From an uncultured Bacteroidota bacterium (GTDB taxonomy: Bacteria > Bacteroidota > Bacteroidia > AKYH767-A > 2013-40CM-41-45): a stretch of 64,000 nucleotides of DNA. This document shows positions 1 to 8,195 of the stretch, one piece after another (the first letter of the stretch is position 1; every line of letters begins with the position of its first letter). The position numbers and the translations under genes are program-made. The stretch lies in the NCBI GenBank assembly GCA_937871435.1, contig CALMQM010000013.1, forward strand, positions 1 to 64,000. The letters are read 5' to 3'. Below the pieces are notes generated by a model. That model saw only the letters and a program-made list of their open reading frames with translations. It ran no database searches and had not been told where the DNA came from.

Positions 1-148
1 CAACGGTAAAATCATATACCAGGAAAACGGGGCCACCGATGCGCCTTATTTCAGTAAATCACTCAGCACCCACTCTCTTCCCCGCGGAATCTATCTCGTC
101 GTCTTCGAAACCGAAAAAGAAAAGCTGGTTGGAAGATTTTTGAATTGA
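1..148 (+). CDS. C-terminal end of a T9SS-sorted protein (partial)
   Basis: Only the last 48 codons are present, read in frame from base 2 to the TGA at 146-148; the start lies left of the window. The residues NGKIIYQENG, the strand LPRGIYLVVFE and the ending KLVGRFLN match the last beta strands of the type A sorting domain that directs proteins through the type IX secretion system to the cell surface. The cargo domain is not visible, so the function of the whole protein cannot be given. Confidence 0.7.
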   Translation, partial: NGKIIYQENGATDAPYFSKSLSTHSLPRGIYLVVFETEKEKLVGRFLN

Positions 149-178
149 AGACTGTTGACTGAAGATTGTATTACATCT

Positions 179-245
179 TACCTGGTACCTAATACCTAAT
201 ACCTAATACCTAGTACCTAATACCTAATACCTAATACCTGGTACC
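179..245. repeat. Heptamer tandem repeat TACCTRR, nine units
   Basis: Nine contiguous 7-bp units fill 179-241, followed by a partial TACC. The unit order is TACCTGG, three TACCTAA, TACCTAG, three TACCTAA, TACCTGG, so the array is symmetric around the central TACCTAG unit. The outer units create GGTACC palindromes at both ends. Degenerate reverse-complement units (ATTAGGTCCTAG) follow at about 250-261. It lies between the stop of the partial gene and the promoter of the next gene; no function is assigned. Confidence 0.9.
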
Positions 246-310
246 AAGCATTAGGTCCTAGCTACGCCACAAAGAGCAGGATTTGACATACGACACATTC
301 CGGACATCAT

Positions 311-318
311 TAAATTTG
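311..318 (+). promoter_or_regulatory. Bacteroidota -7 element TAAATTTG
   Basis: TAAATTTG fits the TAnnTTTG -7 consensus and lies 18 bases before the ATG at 337. The nearest upstream TTG (283-285) is 25 bases away, longer than the usual spacing, so only the -7 box is called. Confidence 0.4.
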
Positions 319-336
319 TCAGGATAATTTCCGAAG

Positions 337-1761
337 ATGAAAAACAGAACAACTCTGCTCAGAATTCCGCTTGTTGGAAGTCTGCTGTGCATACTTTCAA
401 CAGGTTTTGCTCAAAGTATTTCGGCTACACTTGATTCCGCGCTCGACAGAACACTGGACAGCATGCATCTCGTGTTGAACAACAAATCCCTCAATGCGGC
501 ACTTCAGATGCCCAACAACTACAACTGGAAACATGCTACAGGTATTTCATCCATCAATCCTCCACGAAATGTAACCACGGATGATGTGTATCTCATTGGA
601 AGCGTTACCAAAACGATAACAGCGGCGTGTATCCTGCAACTTGCCGATCAGCACATACTCAACCTGGATGATAGTTTGTACCAATGGACGGATACAATTC
701 AATACATCAATCCCAACATCACTATCCGTCAACTGCTGCGTCACGAAAGCGGGCTCTATGATGCGCTCACCAATCCGCAATGTTTCCCCACTTTGCAAAA
801 CGATCCGGATTCTATCTGGGATGCAAAAGATCTCATCACTACTTTCATTCAGCCGCCATTGGCTCAACCCGGCACAACCTGGAAATATTGTAACACCAAT
901 TATTTCCTTCTCGGGATGATTATCCGTCGCGCAACAGGTTACATGTTTTACATGGAACTTCGCAACAGATTTTTTATTCCGCTCGGATGGAATTCCATCG
1001 CCACACCATCCTGGGAAACTGTCAGCTCACCGGTTGCGCACGCATGGATGGATATCACCGGCGATGGCGTAACTGACGACGCGCATTCTTTTTACTATAA
1101 TCTTCTCTCGCTGAACTCTGCCGGAGGCGCTGCAGGCTGTTATTATTCCAACGCGGCAGATTTGTCGAAATGGATGCGCACCTATATGCGGGGAGATCTT
1201 CTGTCGCCAGCCATGATGGCGGAAGCTCAAACTACCGTGACTGCTCCCGGACTCGGCAGCGTTACCTACGGACTTGGACTCATGCGAAAATTTTTCCTCG
1301 GATACGAAGCCTACGGACACGGTGGCGACTTAACCTACTCCGCGAGCTCCTGGTATTTCCCGGATTTTGACATCAGTATTTCTGTTCTCAACAATGAATC
1401 AACAGTCAATTCCTGGGGACTTATCCCGGTAGTGACGGCATTGTTGCAAACCTATCTCAACTGGAATCTTGTGAACGGAGTAGCGGAACATCAGACTCAC
1501 ACTTCATCATATTCCGTTTTCCCTAATCCGTTTGCAGAATCTTTCGAACTGACATTTGCAACAAAAAATCCTGCGACAAAAATTCGTGCGGAACTCGTCA
1601 ATCTTCTGGGAGAAAAAATGTGTACACAGAATTATTATTCATCCGCAATCGGCACCGGAACTATTCCATTTTCAACAACAGGTAGTCTGCCACATGGATT
1701 GTATTTTTTGAATGTGTATGAAAATGAAAGCCTGGTCGAAACCTTAAAGATTGTTAAATAA
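337..1761 (+). CDS. Serine beta-lactamase-like hydrolase with T9SS sorting domain
   Basis: A 474-residue exported protein of the class C beta-lactamase/D-Ala-D-Ala carboxypeptidase fold. A signal peptide covers about residues 1-26. The catalytic set is complete: SVTK (S89, K92; the SxxK nucleophile motif), YCN (Y184, N186) and HGG (328-330) in place of KTG. HGG is common in the esterase/peptidase branch, so true beta-lactamase activity should not be assumed. Residues from about 392 (YSVFPNPF) to the end form a T9SS type A sorting domain, predicting delivery to the cell surface. The ATG at 337 is supported by the -7 box just upstream. The gene appears monocistronic. The substrate is unknown; peptides or esters are both plausible. 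Confidence 0.85.
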   Translation: MKNRTTLLRIPLVGSLLCILSTGFAQSISATLDSALDRTLDSMHLVLNNKSLNAALQMPNNYNWKHATGISSINPPRNVTTDDVYLIGSVTKTITAACILQLADQHILNLDDSLYQWTDTIQYINPNITIRQLLRHESGLYDALTNPQCFPTLQNDPDSIWDAKDLITTFIQPPLAQPGTTWKYCNTNYFLLGMIIRRATGYMFYMELRNRFFIPLGWNSIATPSWETVSSPVAHAWMDITGDGVTDDAHSFYYNLLSLNSAGGAAGCYYSNAADLSKWMRTYMRGDLLSPAMMAEAQTTVTAPGLGSVTYGLGLMRKFFLGYEAYGHGGDLTYSASSWYFPDFDISISVLNNESTVNSWGLIPVVTALLQTYLNWNLVNGVAEHQTHTSSYSVFPNPFAESFELTFATKNPATKIRAELVNLLGEKMCTQNYYSSAIGTGTIPFSTTGSLPHGLYFLNVYENESLVETLKIVK

Positions 1762-1834
1762 ATTCTGTTTACAAGGCGCTGACATTTTGGTGTGTTGAAA
1801 TCGGATATATTTACCTGATCCGATTTCTTTCGCC

Positions 1835-2740
1835 ATGGAAAATGTCTTCACCGTGAACAGCAGCAGCGACTGGGCTTTGCCCAGGATGAGTTGTCTGATC
1901 AACTTTTCGACTCTGAGCGAATTGTATTGTGTAGCGCCATTCCGGAGCTTTTCTGTTAAATATGTCTGTCGCGGAACAGAAAAATACCATGTGAATGGAA
2001 ATAAGTATACCGTTGAAGACGGACAGTATTTGCTGGCCAATCATTTCTCTGAAGGATTTGTTGAAATTGACAACACTGTAAGAGGTATTTGTATTGACGT
2101 AGCACCGGACGTACTCAGTGAAGTTGTTGCCAGTTACAGAAGACCCGATACTTTCATCGCTGATCCGGGACTCGATACCTTTTTTAATTCCCCTGATTTT
2201 CTTGAAAACAAATTCCGCGGAAGCGATACCCATACAGGCAGATGGCTGCATTCACTCGACCTTCGAATGCTTCGTGAAGATTCTCTCGCCATCCGCTTCA
2301 GCCGGGAGTTTTATTTTACGCTTGCCGAACATTTGCTCGCCGATCATATTCCGGTCTACAAAGAGTTGCAGTCGATCAAAGGCGTAAAGCGAACGACGCG
2401 AAAAGAATTATACCGGAAAGTGTCTATGGGAAAAGAATACATCGACTCTGCCTATCTGCAAAACATTCACGTCGCAGACATTGCCTCAAAATGCAATTTA
2501 TCGGAATACCATTTTTACAGAACATTTAAATCCGCATTCGGGATCAGTCCTCACCAATACATAATTCAAAAGCGACTTGCCTTTGGAAGTACATTGCTCA
2601 CTGAGGAAAAAATGAGTGTAAGTGAAGCCGCCTATGCTTCCGGTTATGCTGATGCTTTCGCGTTTAGCAAATCATTCAAAAAACAGTATGGTCACAGTCC
2701 GGTTGTGCTGACACAAAGAAAAAATGCCACGGAGAATTAA
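1835..2740 (+). CDS. AraC family transcriptional regulator
   Basis: 301 residues. The C-terminal ~95 residues hold the double helix-turn-helix of AraC/XylS proteins: IHVADIASKCNLSEYHFYRTFK is the first HTH, and SVSEAAYASGYADAFAFSKS the second, followed by the typical GHSP. The N-terminal ~190 residues are a cupin-like sensing region with VEDGQYLLAN; the ligand is unknown. It ends 20 bp before the convergent GlxA-like gene, so the two regulators are read towards each other. A weak -7-like TATATTTA lies about 25 bases before the ATG. No obvious target operon is adjacent. Confidence 0.85.
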   Translation: MENVFTVNSSSDWALPRMSCLINFSTLSELYCVAPFRSFSVKYVCRGTEKYHVNGNKYTVEDGQYLLANHFSEGFVEIDNTVRGICIDVAPDVLSEVVASYRRPDTFIADPGLDTFFNSPDFLENKFRGSDTHTGRWLHSLDLRMLREDSLAIRFSREFYFTLAEHLLADHIPVYKELQSIKGVKRTTRKELYRKVSMGKEYIDSAYLQNIHVADIASKCNLSEYHFYRTFKSAFGISPHQYIIQKRLAFGSTLLTEEKMSVSEAAYASGYADAFAFSKSFKKQYGHSPVVLTQRKNATEN

Positions 2741-2760
2741 ATTTCTTCAATCAACTCAAC

Positions 2761-3729
2761 TCACTCTTTGTTGTATTTGTTCCGGTATTCAACCGGAGTT
2801 AAGCCGGTTATTTTTTTAAACACATCACGGAACGCTTTGGTATCTGTATAGCCAACATCATACATCACTTCGTTGATATTCTTCCGACTTGATTCAAATG
2901 TTCTTTTCGCGGCTTCTATTTTTACACGTTGAATGTATTCCACCACTGTATTGTTCGTTGCCTTTTTAAATCGGCGTTCAAAACTTCTTCTTCCTATTGC
3001 CACATGTTCAGCCAACTGGTCCAGGGAAATTTTTTCCTGATAATTCACTTCAATAAAATCCTGCGCCTTAATAATCTGCTCATCGCGGTGATTTCGCTGC
3101 CCGTTGAACATCATGAATTTTGACTGGCTGTCACGGTCAATATCTATCGCGAAAAATTTGGAAGCAAGAATCGCGGTTTCGCGGTTGGTATATTTTTCAA
3201 CGAGGTACAGCAACAGGTTCCAATACGAATTCGCGCCACCACTCGAGTAAATTCTGTTTTCATCGGAGATAATACTCCCGTCCACCAGCTCCACATCAGG
3301 AAACATTTCCCTGAAATCATTCGCGAAGAGCCAGTGTGTGGAACATTTTTTTCCACTTAATAATCCGGTTGATGCCATCAGGAAAGCACCCACACACAAA
3401 GAAGCGATTTCAGCTCCGTTCTTATGTTGTTGTAGAATCCATGGGATAAATTCCCGATTCAGTTCCACCGCTTTTTTCAAATCTCCACTGAGCGAGGGAA
3501 TAAAAATCAGATCCGATTTTTTCGCTTCATGCAATAAAAGATCCGGATGGACGGTAACCAAACCGTTCATCAGAGACACGTCTTTTTTTAAACCAACCAG
3601 TTGTACTTTGAATAAAGGTTCTTTTCCCGCGGAGGTCAAGAATTCATTTACTGCCGTAAACATATAACGAGGATCCGCTATCGCTTCCATTACGGACGTC
3701 TCCAGAACCAGGATAGAAACAGTTTTCAT
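2761..3729 (-). CDS. GlxA-like regulator: DJ-1/PfpI domain fused to AraC HTH
   Basis: 322 residues. Residues ~1-190 form a DJ-1/PfpI (class I glutamine amidotransferase-like) domain with the nucleophile elbow SLCVGAF (C112). Residues ~220-320 form an AraC-type double HTH (ISLDQLAEHVAIGRRSFERR, then INEVMYDVGYTDTKAFRDVF). In this family the N-terminal domain is a ligand sensor rather than a peptidase. The gene diverges from the SRPBCC-VOC-DoxX-DHFR gene group at 3863, which is its likeliest target (inference from position). Its own promoter places the -7 box only 4 bases before the ATG; see the promoter entry at 3734-3763. Confidence 0.88.
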   Translation of the reverse strand: MKTVSILVLETSVMEAIADPRYMFTAVNEFLTSAGKEPLFKVQLVGLKKDVSLMNGLVTVHPDLLLHEAKKSDLIFIPSLSGDLKKAVELNREFIPWILQQHKNGAEIASLCVGAFLMASTGLLSGKKCSTHWLFANDFREMFPDVELVDGSIISDENRIYSSGGANSYWNLLLYLVEKYTNRETAILASKFFAIDIDRDSQSKFMMFNGQRNHRDEQIIKAQDFIEVNYQEKISLDQLAEHVAIGRRSFERRFKKATNNTVVEYIQRVKIEAAKRTFESSRKNINEVMYDVGYTDTKAFRDVFKKITGLTPVEYRNKYNKE

Positions 3730-3733
3730 ATTA

Positions 3734-3763
3734 CAAATATAGCCAGGCTCTTGTCGTAATCAA
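3734..3763 (-). promoter_or_regulatory. Promoter of the GlxA-like gene, predicted leaderless
   Basis: On the minus strand, TTG (complement of 3761-3763), 19 bases, then TATATTTG (complement of 3734-3741) match the Bacteroidota -33/-7 consensus exactly. The ATG begins 4 bases after the -7 box, so transcription would start at or next to the start codon. Confidence 0.6.
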
Positions 3764-3862
3764 CCCCAAAATTGACATTTCTACCACTCACTCCATTCCT
3801 TATCTTGCCGCATCTTTGTACCGTTCAATTGTAATACCTCTAAACCTCCAAAAAATAGAAAA

Positions 3863-4291
3863 ATGAACACGACTAAAACACAAATGATCACAGTTGAAGC
3901 TCTGATAAACGCTCCGGTAGAAAAAGTATGGAAATTCTGGACACAACCTGAACACATTACACAATGGTGCAATGCATCCGACGACTGGCACGCTCCACGT
4001 GCGGAGAACGATGTCAGAACCGGCGGCAAATTCACGACCCGCATGGAAGCAAAAGATGGAAGTATGGGATTTGACTTCGGCGGAATTTATGACGATGTGA
4101 AACTGAATGAGAAGATTGATTACACGATGGGAGACGGAAGAAAAGTTCACATCACCTTTATTCCGGATGGAAACAGCACAAAAGTTCTCGAAAGTTTTGA
4201 TCCTGAGTCGATGAATCCACACGAGATGCAACGCAACGGATGGCAGGCAATCCTGAACAATTTCAAAAAATACACCGAGACCAGAGGCTAA
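3863..4291 (+). CDS. SRPBCC (AHSA1/START-like) family protein
   Basis: 142 residues, the normal length for a single SRPBCC domain. It opens with ITVEALINAPVEKVWKFWT, the typical first strand and helix, then QWCNASDDWHAPRAENDVRTGG, and ends in a long C-terminal helix that closes the hydrophobic cavity (MQRNGWQAILNNFKKYTE). The family binds hydrophobic ligands; no specific substrate can be named. It is the first gene of a close + strand group (gaps of 12, 33 and 26 bp to the VOC, DoxX and DHFR-like genes), probably one transcript, facing away from the GlxA-like regulator. Confidence 0.85.
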   Translation: MNTTKTQMITVEALINAPVEKVWKFWTQPEHITQWCNASDDWHAPRAENDVRTGGKFTTRMEAKDGSMGFDFGGIYDDVKLNEKIDYTMGDGRKVHITFIPDGNSTKVLESFDPESMNPHEMQRNGWQAILNNFKKYTETRG

Positions 4292-4303
4292 TAAATTAAG
4301 CCT

Positions 4304-4747
4304 ATGATCAGGAATCAAAGTCTCACATCTTTCATTGTACCTTATCTTACCTTCAATGGAAATTGCCGGGAGGCGATGACTTTTTATCACGCATGCCTGG
4401 GAGGAGAGTTGGTTTTTCAGACAGTCGGCGATTCTCCGCTCTCGGAAAAAATGCCTCATGCCATGAAACATGTCATCCTGCATTCTTCCCTTCATTCCGG
4501 AAATCTTATCATTATGGCCAGCGACATGGTCGACGAAAAAGGCCTGCGAAAAGGGAATGCGGTTTCACTCATGCTCACATGTGGAAGCGAAGAAGATTTG
4601 CATCGTTGTTATTACTTATTATCAAATGGAGGTACGAAGGATCATCCTCCCGAACAAACTTTCAGGGGAAATATATTCGGAGACCTCACGGACAAATTTG
4701 GAAATCATTGGCTGCTGAATTGTTCGCAAACTAAAGCCATTATCTGA
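4304..4747 (+). CDS. VOC family protein, PhnB-like
   Basis: 147 residues of the glyoxalase/bleomycin-resistance (vicinal oxygen chelate) fold, PhnB-like branch. Visible markers are IVPYLTFNGNCREAMTFYH at the start, KHVILHSSLHSGNLIIMASD in the middle and FGDLTDKFGNHWLLN at the end. Despite the name, PhnB is not needed for phosphonate use, and the substrate of this group is unknown. It is the second gene of the SRPBCC-VOC-DoxX-DHFR set, 12 bp behind the SRPBCC gene. Confidence 0.85.
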   Translation: MIRNQSLTSFIVPYLTFNGNCREAMTFYHACLGGELVFQTVGDSPLSEKMPHAMKHVILHSSLHSGNLIIMASDMVDEKGLRKGNAVSLMLTCGSEEDLHRCYYLLSNGGTKDHPPEQTFRGNIFGDLTDKFGNHWLLNCSQTKAII

Positions 4748-4780
4748 TATCTGTTTACACAAACCACAACACTCTCATTT

Positions 4781-5170
4781 ATGAAAAAAACAAAAATATT
4801 CTATTGGATTACAACAGTACTCTTCGGTGGATTTATGATTTTCTCCGCGATCCCTGATGTTATTAGCAGTCCGGATGCTGTAAACCTGATACACGATCAG
4901 CTTGGTTATCCCTTGTATTTTGTTCCGTTCATCGGAATCGTAAAATTGATTGGAGCAGTAGTACTTTTCATTCCGGGCATTCCACGTCTGAAAGAATGGG
5001 CTTTTGCCGGTCTGATTTTCGATCTCGTCGGAGCATTGTATTCATTGTTATGTATAGGTGGCGGAGTACAAGCCGGAGTTTTTATGTCAATAATTATTCT
5101 GGTTGGATTGGCTGCATATTATTTTCATCACAAAATGATCAATGAAAAAAAACCGGTTTCGGCTTCCTGA
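4781..5170 (+). CDS. DoxX family membrane protein
   Basis: 129 residues with four predicted membrane segments (about 7-24, 47-64, 72-92 and 97-114), as in the DoxX/DUF417-like group. LGYPLYFVPFIGIVKLIGA is characteristic. DoxX-like proteins are small inner membrane proteins linked in some bacteria to quinone or thiosulfate chemistry and to stress; the role here is not established. It sits inside the gene set that begins at 3863. Confidence 0.78.
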   Translation: MKKTKIFYWITTVLFGGFMIFSAIPDVISSPDAVNLIHDQLGYPLYFVPFIGIVKLIGAVVLFIPGIPRLKEWAFAGLIFDLVGALYSLLCIGGGVQAGVFMSIIILVGLAAYYFHHKMINEKKPVSAS

Positions 5171-5196
5171 CAAATTCTTGACACAGAAAAATTCTC

Positions 5197-5751
5197 ATGA
5201 GAAAACTGAGCTCTTACACATTCATCACACTCAATGGAATGTACAAAGCCGAAGGCGACGACATCAGTTGGCATAAACACGAGCAGGAAGAAGCTGACAT
5301 GTCAGAAAGAATGTTGAAATTAAACAACACATTAATCTTCGGAAGAGTGACTTACGAAATGATGGCCTACTATTGGCCATCAGCGATGGCACAGACAAGC
5401 AATCCTGTTGTGGCGAAAGGAATGAACGACGCGGAAAAAATTGTTATTTCCAAAAAGTTGAAGAAAGCCGAATGGAACAACAGCAGGATTATTCATACTG
5501 ATATGGTAGATGAAATACGTAAGCTGAAAAAGACGAATGGAAATGACCTCACCATTCTCGGCAGCGGAAGCATTGTGAATCAGCTTGCAGAAGCCGGACT
5601 CATTGATGAATTCCAATTCCTGATTGATCCGATAATTTTGAGCAAAGGAACTCCGCTTTTTCAGGGAATAAAACGTCAGTTGAATTTAAATCTTATCGGG
5701 AGCAATGTGTATAAAAGCGGAGCGGTGTTTCTTGCGTATTCCGCTTTATGA
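5197..5751 (+). CDS. Dihydrofolate reductase family protein (RibD C-terminal-like)
   Basis: 184 residues of the DHFR/RibD_C fold. Visible elements are the N-terminal strand SSYTFITLNGM, the segment NTLIFGRVTYEMM and the nucleotide-binding turn LTILGSGSIVNQLAEAGLIDEF, followed by DPIILSKGTPLF. This branch is NAD(P)H-dependent in characterised relatives but is not the housekeeping folate enzyme. It is the last gene of the tight set starting at 3863; a 155-bp gap separates it from the next SRPBCC gene. Confidence 0.85.
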   Translation: MRKLSSYTFITLNGMYKAEGDDISWHKHEQEEADMSERMLKLNNTLIFGRVTYEMMAYYWPSAMAQTSNPVVAKGMNDAEKIVISKKLKKAEWNNSRIIHTDMVDEIRKLKKTNGNDLTILGSGSIVNQLAEAGLIDEFQFLIDPIILSKGTPLFQGIKRQLNLNLIGSNVYKSGAVFLAYSAL

Positions 5752-5906
5752 TTAATGCAGACAAATCTGTAGTTTGAATGAATTAATTTCTCCTCCCAAA
5801 GAATCTCTCCAGAATCATTAACAAGAATTAACAAAGGAAAGGAGTTTCTGACACTTCCATGTTCCAAATGCTTCAATAATTTCTGAGTTGAGGCGTTTAT
5901 AAGAAT

Positions 5907-6338
5907 ATGAAAAAGAACTTCACGACAAAGTTGTCGATACGACTGCATGCCGCTCCTGCTTATGTGTGGGAAGCTTTGACAAACCCGTTGCTCATAGAGA
6001 AATATTTATTCGCCACTGATGTACACACTGACTGGCGCGAAGGAAATTCCATTTCTTTATCCGGAGAATACGAAGGAAAAATATTTAACGACCAGGGAGT
6101 ACTTCAGAAAGTGGAAGAGAGAAAATTGTTGAAGTACACCTATTTTCGTTCGCTGATTGGAAAGGTAAAAGAAATCCAAGACTACGTAACGCTCACATAC
6201 AAACTTTCCCGGAAAAACAATGTGACTGTCCTTACGCTTGTGCAGGAAGATCACAAATCTCTTCGGGCAAAACAACAGAACTCGCAAAACTGGAAAATGG
6301 CTTTGCGCAGATTGAAAGCTGTGCTGGAAGAAAATTGA
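5907..6338 (+). CDS. SRPBCC family protein
   Basis: 143 residues. TTKLSIRLHAAPAYVWEALT at the N terminus, DWREGNSISLSGEYEGK in the middle and the closing helix NWKMALRRLKAVLEEN mark an AHSA1-like SRPBCC domain. It resembles the protein at 36938 (same DWxEGNSI/DWEAGSRI segment) more than the one at 3863, so the two are probably paralogues. No ligand can be inferred. It is separated by 155 bp from the gene before it and may have its own promoter, although none is clear. Confidence 0.82.
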   Translation: MKKNFTTKLSIRLHAAPAYVWEALTNPLLIEKYLFATDVHTDWREGNSISLSGEYEGKIFNDQGVLQKVEERKLLKYTYFRSLIGKVKEIQDYVTLTYKLSRKNNVTVLTLVQEDHKSLRAKQQNSQNWKMALRRLKAVLEEN

Positions 6339-6469
6339 ATATTCATAATTGCTCAACTATTTCTTAAAAACATTTTCTAAGCCACGGAAATATAGTTGGC
6401 ATTCCGGGGCTATTTAAATTATCCGAAAAAACACTCTTTCATTATTTGACCACATTGAAATGCTTCGCC

Positions 6470-6522
6470 GATATTGGCAACAAAAAAGTTGTGGCTCTAT
6501 AAAGAATGAAGCCGCCAATATC
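6470..6522. promoter_or_regulatory. Spaced inverted repeat GATATTGGC / GCCAATATC
   Basis: Perfect 9-bp arms at 6470-6478 and 6514-6522 are separated by 35 bp and lie just upstream of the -7 box at 6542. It could be a pair of operator half-sites or a hairpin; the evidence is only the symmetry. Confidence 0.25.
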
Positions 6523-6541
6523 TGAACTGATAAAATATGGC

Positions 6542-6549
6542 TATATTTG
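6542..6549 (+). promoter_or_regulatory. -7 element TATATTTG upstream of the barrel protein
   Basis: Exact match to TAnnTTTG, 25 bases before the ATG at 6575. No TTG is visible at the -33 position. It supports the ATG at 6575 over the in-frame ATG at 6506, which lies upstream of this box. Confidence 0.45.
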
Positions 6550-6574
6550 TTCATCAGGAATAAATTGCAGCCAG

Positions 6575-7243
6575 ATGAAATCGATTTCGAACACAGCGAT
6601 TTGGGTTTTCTTTCTTATTTGTTCTTTAACTGTAATGACGGTCAATTCGCAAACGCCGAAAGGCAAAGGAACTTTCATTTTTAAAATTGCTCCACTGAGT
6701 TTTACCGACGAGGTTTCATTTCGCTCCACACAATTCGCAATTGAATATTTTCTTTCTCCCAAATACAGTTTGGAAGCAAGCTACGGACAGGTATACGGCA
6801 AAGAATACCTGACCAATTCTTCCGCAAGCGGTTTCAAGAGTAAGCTCGAGTTCAGGAAATACAATCATTCTGAAAAGGAAAAGAAATACTACAGCTATTT
6901 CGCGGGAAATATTTTTTTTAATAATCTCGATTATGAAACGCGCGGTCAGTTTATGAATAGCACGGATTCTACGGATATTTATGAAGAGAATTATTTCGTC
7001 CGGAAGAAAAGTTTTGGTATAAATGTGAAATATGGATTTGAACTCACCGTGTTGAAGCATTTCATCCTGGATGTTTATGGTGGTCTTGGATTGCGAATCA
7101 AAGATGTTAAGCAAACAGGACGCATTCGTCCGGAAGATGAGTATTACAGCATCGACCCTAATTCAAGAGAGATCCGGGACCGCGCAGGAAATTATGGTGT
7201 TCCGGATCTGTCACTTGGTTTCAAGGTTGGTTATATGTTTTAA
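6575..7243 (+). CDS. Outer membrane beta-barrel protein, unknown role
   Basis: 222 residues from the ATG at 6575, chosen because it opens a good signal peptide (basic start, hydrophobic core IWVFFLICSLTVM, cleavage near NSQ) and follows a -7 box; the in-frame ATG at 6506 would bury it. The mature part has alternating hydrophobic strands (YSLEASYGQVYGKEY, KSFGINVKYGFELTV, FILDVYGGLGLRI, PDLSLGFKVGYMF) and ends in phenylalanine, the usual sign of a BAM-assembled barrel. It resembles DUF3575-type small barrels. The function is unknown. Confidence 0.72.
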   Translation: MKSISNTAIWVFFLICSLTVMTVNSQTPKGKGTFIFKIAPLSFTDEVSFRSTQFAIEYFLSPKYSLEASYGQVYGKEYLTNSSASGFKSKLEFRKYNHSEKEKKYYSYFAGNIFFNNLDYETRGQFMNSTDSTDIYEENYFVRKKSFGINVKYGFELTVLKHFILDVYGGLGLRIKDVKQTGRIRPEDEYYSIDPNSREIRDRAGNYGVPDLSLGFKVGYMF

Positions 7244-7311
7244 AGAAAAACCGTGTGGTTATGTTGCTCTCATCTTTTTCAATTTTCATCTGATCACATC
7301 CTGAAATCGAA

Positions 7312-8007
7312 ATGCAAATCAGCGGGAAAGCGGTAACAGTATTTTGTTGTGTAGCTGCAGCTATTCAGATTGCTTATTCCTATTTCGAACAACAAAACAG
7401 AAGTCCGAAACAATCTGTAGAAATAACAGAAACAACGAAACAATTTTCTGCTGCATTATCAACCGATCAGTTGCGAAGTGGTGATATCATTTTTCAAACA
7501 TCCATGTCGCCGCAAAGTACTGCCATCGAGCTTGCCACAAATTCCGAACTGAGCCATTGTGGTATTCTTTTTCAAACAGGAAAATCTTATTCAGTACTGG
7601 AAGCCGGAGCAACTGTACGGCAAACGTCTCTCGAGACTTGGGTTAAGCGCGGAAGAGACGGACGATATATTGTGAAGCGTGTTGCAGGATTATCGGATGA
7701 AAAATCAAAGGCGTTGATCAAAGAACTGATGAATTTGAATATCCGGTTTCTCGGGAAAAAGTATGATGCTAAATTCAGTTGGACTGACGATGAAATGTAT
7801 TGTTCCGAATTGGTTTGGAAAATGTACCATCTTATAGGAGTAGATTTAGGGAAACTGCAGTTATTAGAAGATTTTGATCTTAGTTCTGAGCCCGTGAAGA
7901 AAATTTTAGCGGAAAGATATGGACAGCAGATTCCGATGAAGGATACGGTGATTTCGCCCGTCAGCATTTTCAATTCAGATAAATTATTCACAGTATATAC
8001 CCGTTGA
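7312..8007 (+). CDS. YiiX-like permuted papain-fold hydrolase
   Basis: 231 residues. After a hydrophobic N-terminal signal or anchor (about 5-24), the sequence follows the YiiX/YebB (DUF830) permuted NlpC/P60 pattern: LRSGDIIFQT, then ELSHCGILF with the likely catalytic H82, and DDEMYCSELVWKMY with the catalytic C164 and an adjacent glutamate. The order H before C is the circular permutation typical of the family. Characterised relatives act as hydrolases or acyltransferases on lipids or peptides; the substrate here is unknown. It lies 68 bp after the barrel protein and may share its transcript. Confidence 0.83.
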   Translation: MQISGKAVTVFCCVAAAIQIAYSYFEQQNRSPKQSVEITETTKQFSAALSTDQLRSGDIIFQTSMSPQSTAIELATNSELSHCGILFQTGKSYSVLEAGATVRQTSLETWVKRGRDGRYIVKRVAGLSDEKSKALIKELMNLNIRFLGKKYDAKFSWTDDEMYCSELVWKMYHLIGVDLGKLQLLEDFDLSSEPVKKILAERYGQQIPMKDTVISPVSIFNSDKLFTVYTR

Positions 8008-8140
8008 TATATACCACAACTGAAACGGGGATAAAATAATCCGGATTCCGGTTAATTTACTTCCTTGCATCCTTTGTTTATTCTTTAAAAAAGGATAAAA
8101 AACGCGGATAGAACGGATTGTTCACTGTAATCAAAGATCA

Positions 8141-8174
8141 TTGCTTAATTTCTGAATCAGAATTCTTAATTTTG
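8141..8174 (+). promoter_or_regulatory. Probable promoter of the AraC gene at 8196
   Basis: TTG at 8141-8143 and TAATTTTG at 8167-8174 are 23 bases apart, slightly long. The -7 box ends 21 bases before the ATG at 8196, which argues for that start codon. Confidence 0.4.
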
Positions 8175-8195
8175 TCGACCCTCATTCTTTTCTTC

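Noticed and set aside
337-1761. Naming the T9SS hydrolase a beta-lactamase with resistance function
   Set aside because: The SxxK and YxN motifs fit, but HGG replaces KTG and the protein is sorted to the surface, so antibiotic resistance is not supported.
5676-5948. Minus-strand frame of 90 codons over the end of the DHFR-like gene and the gap after it
   Set aside because: It is antisense to a clearly coding DHFR-family gene and shows no family features in the part that lies in the gap.
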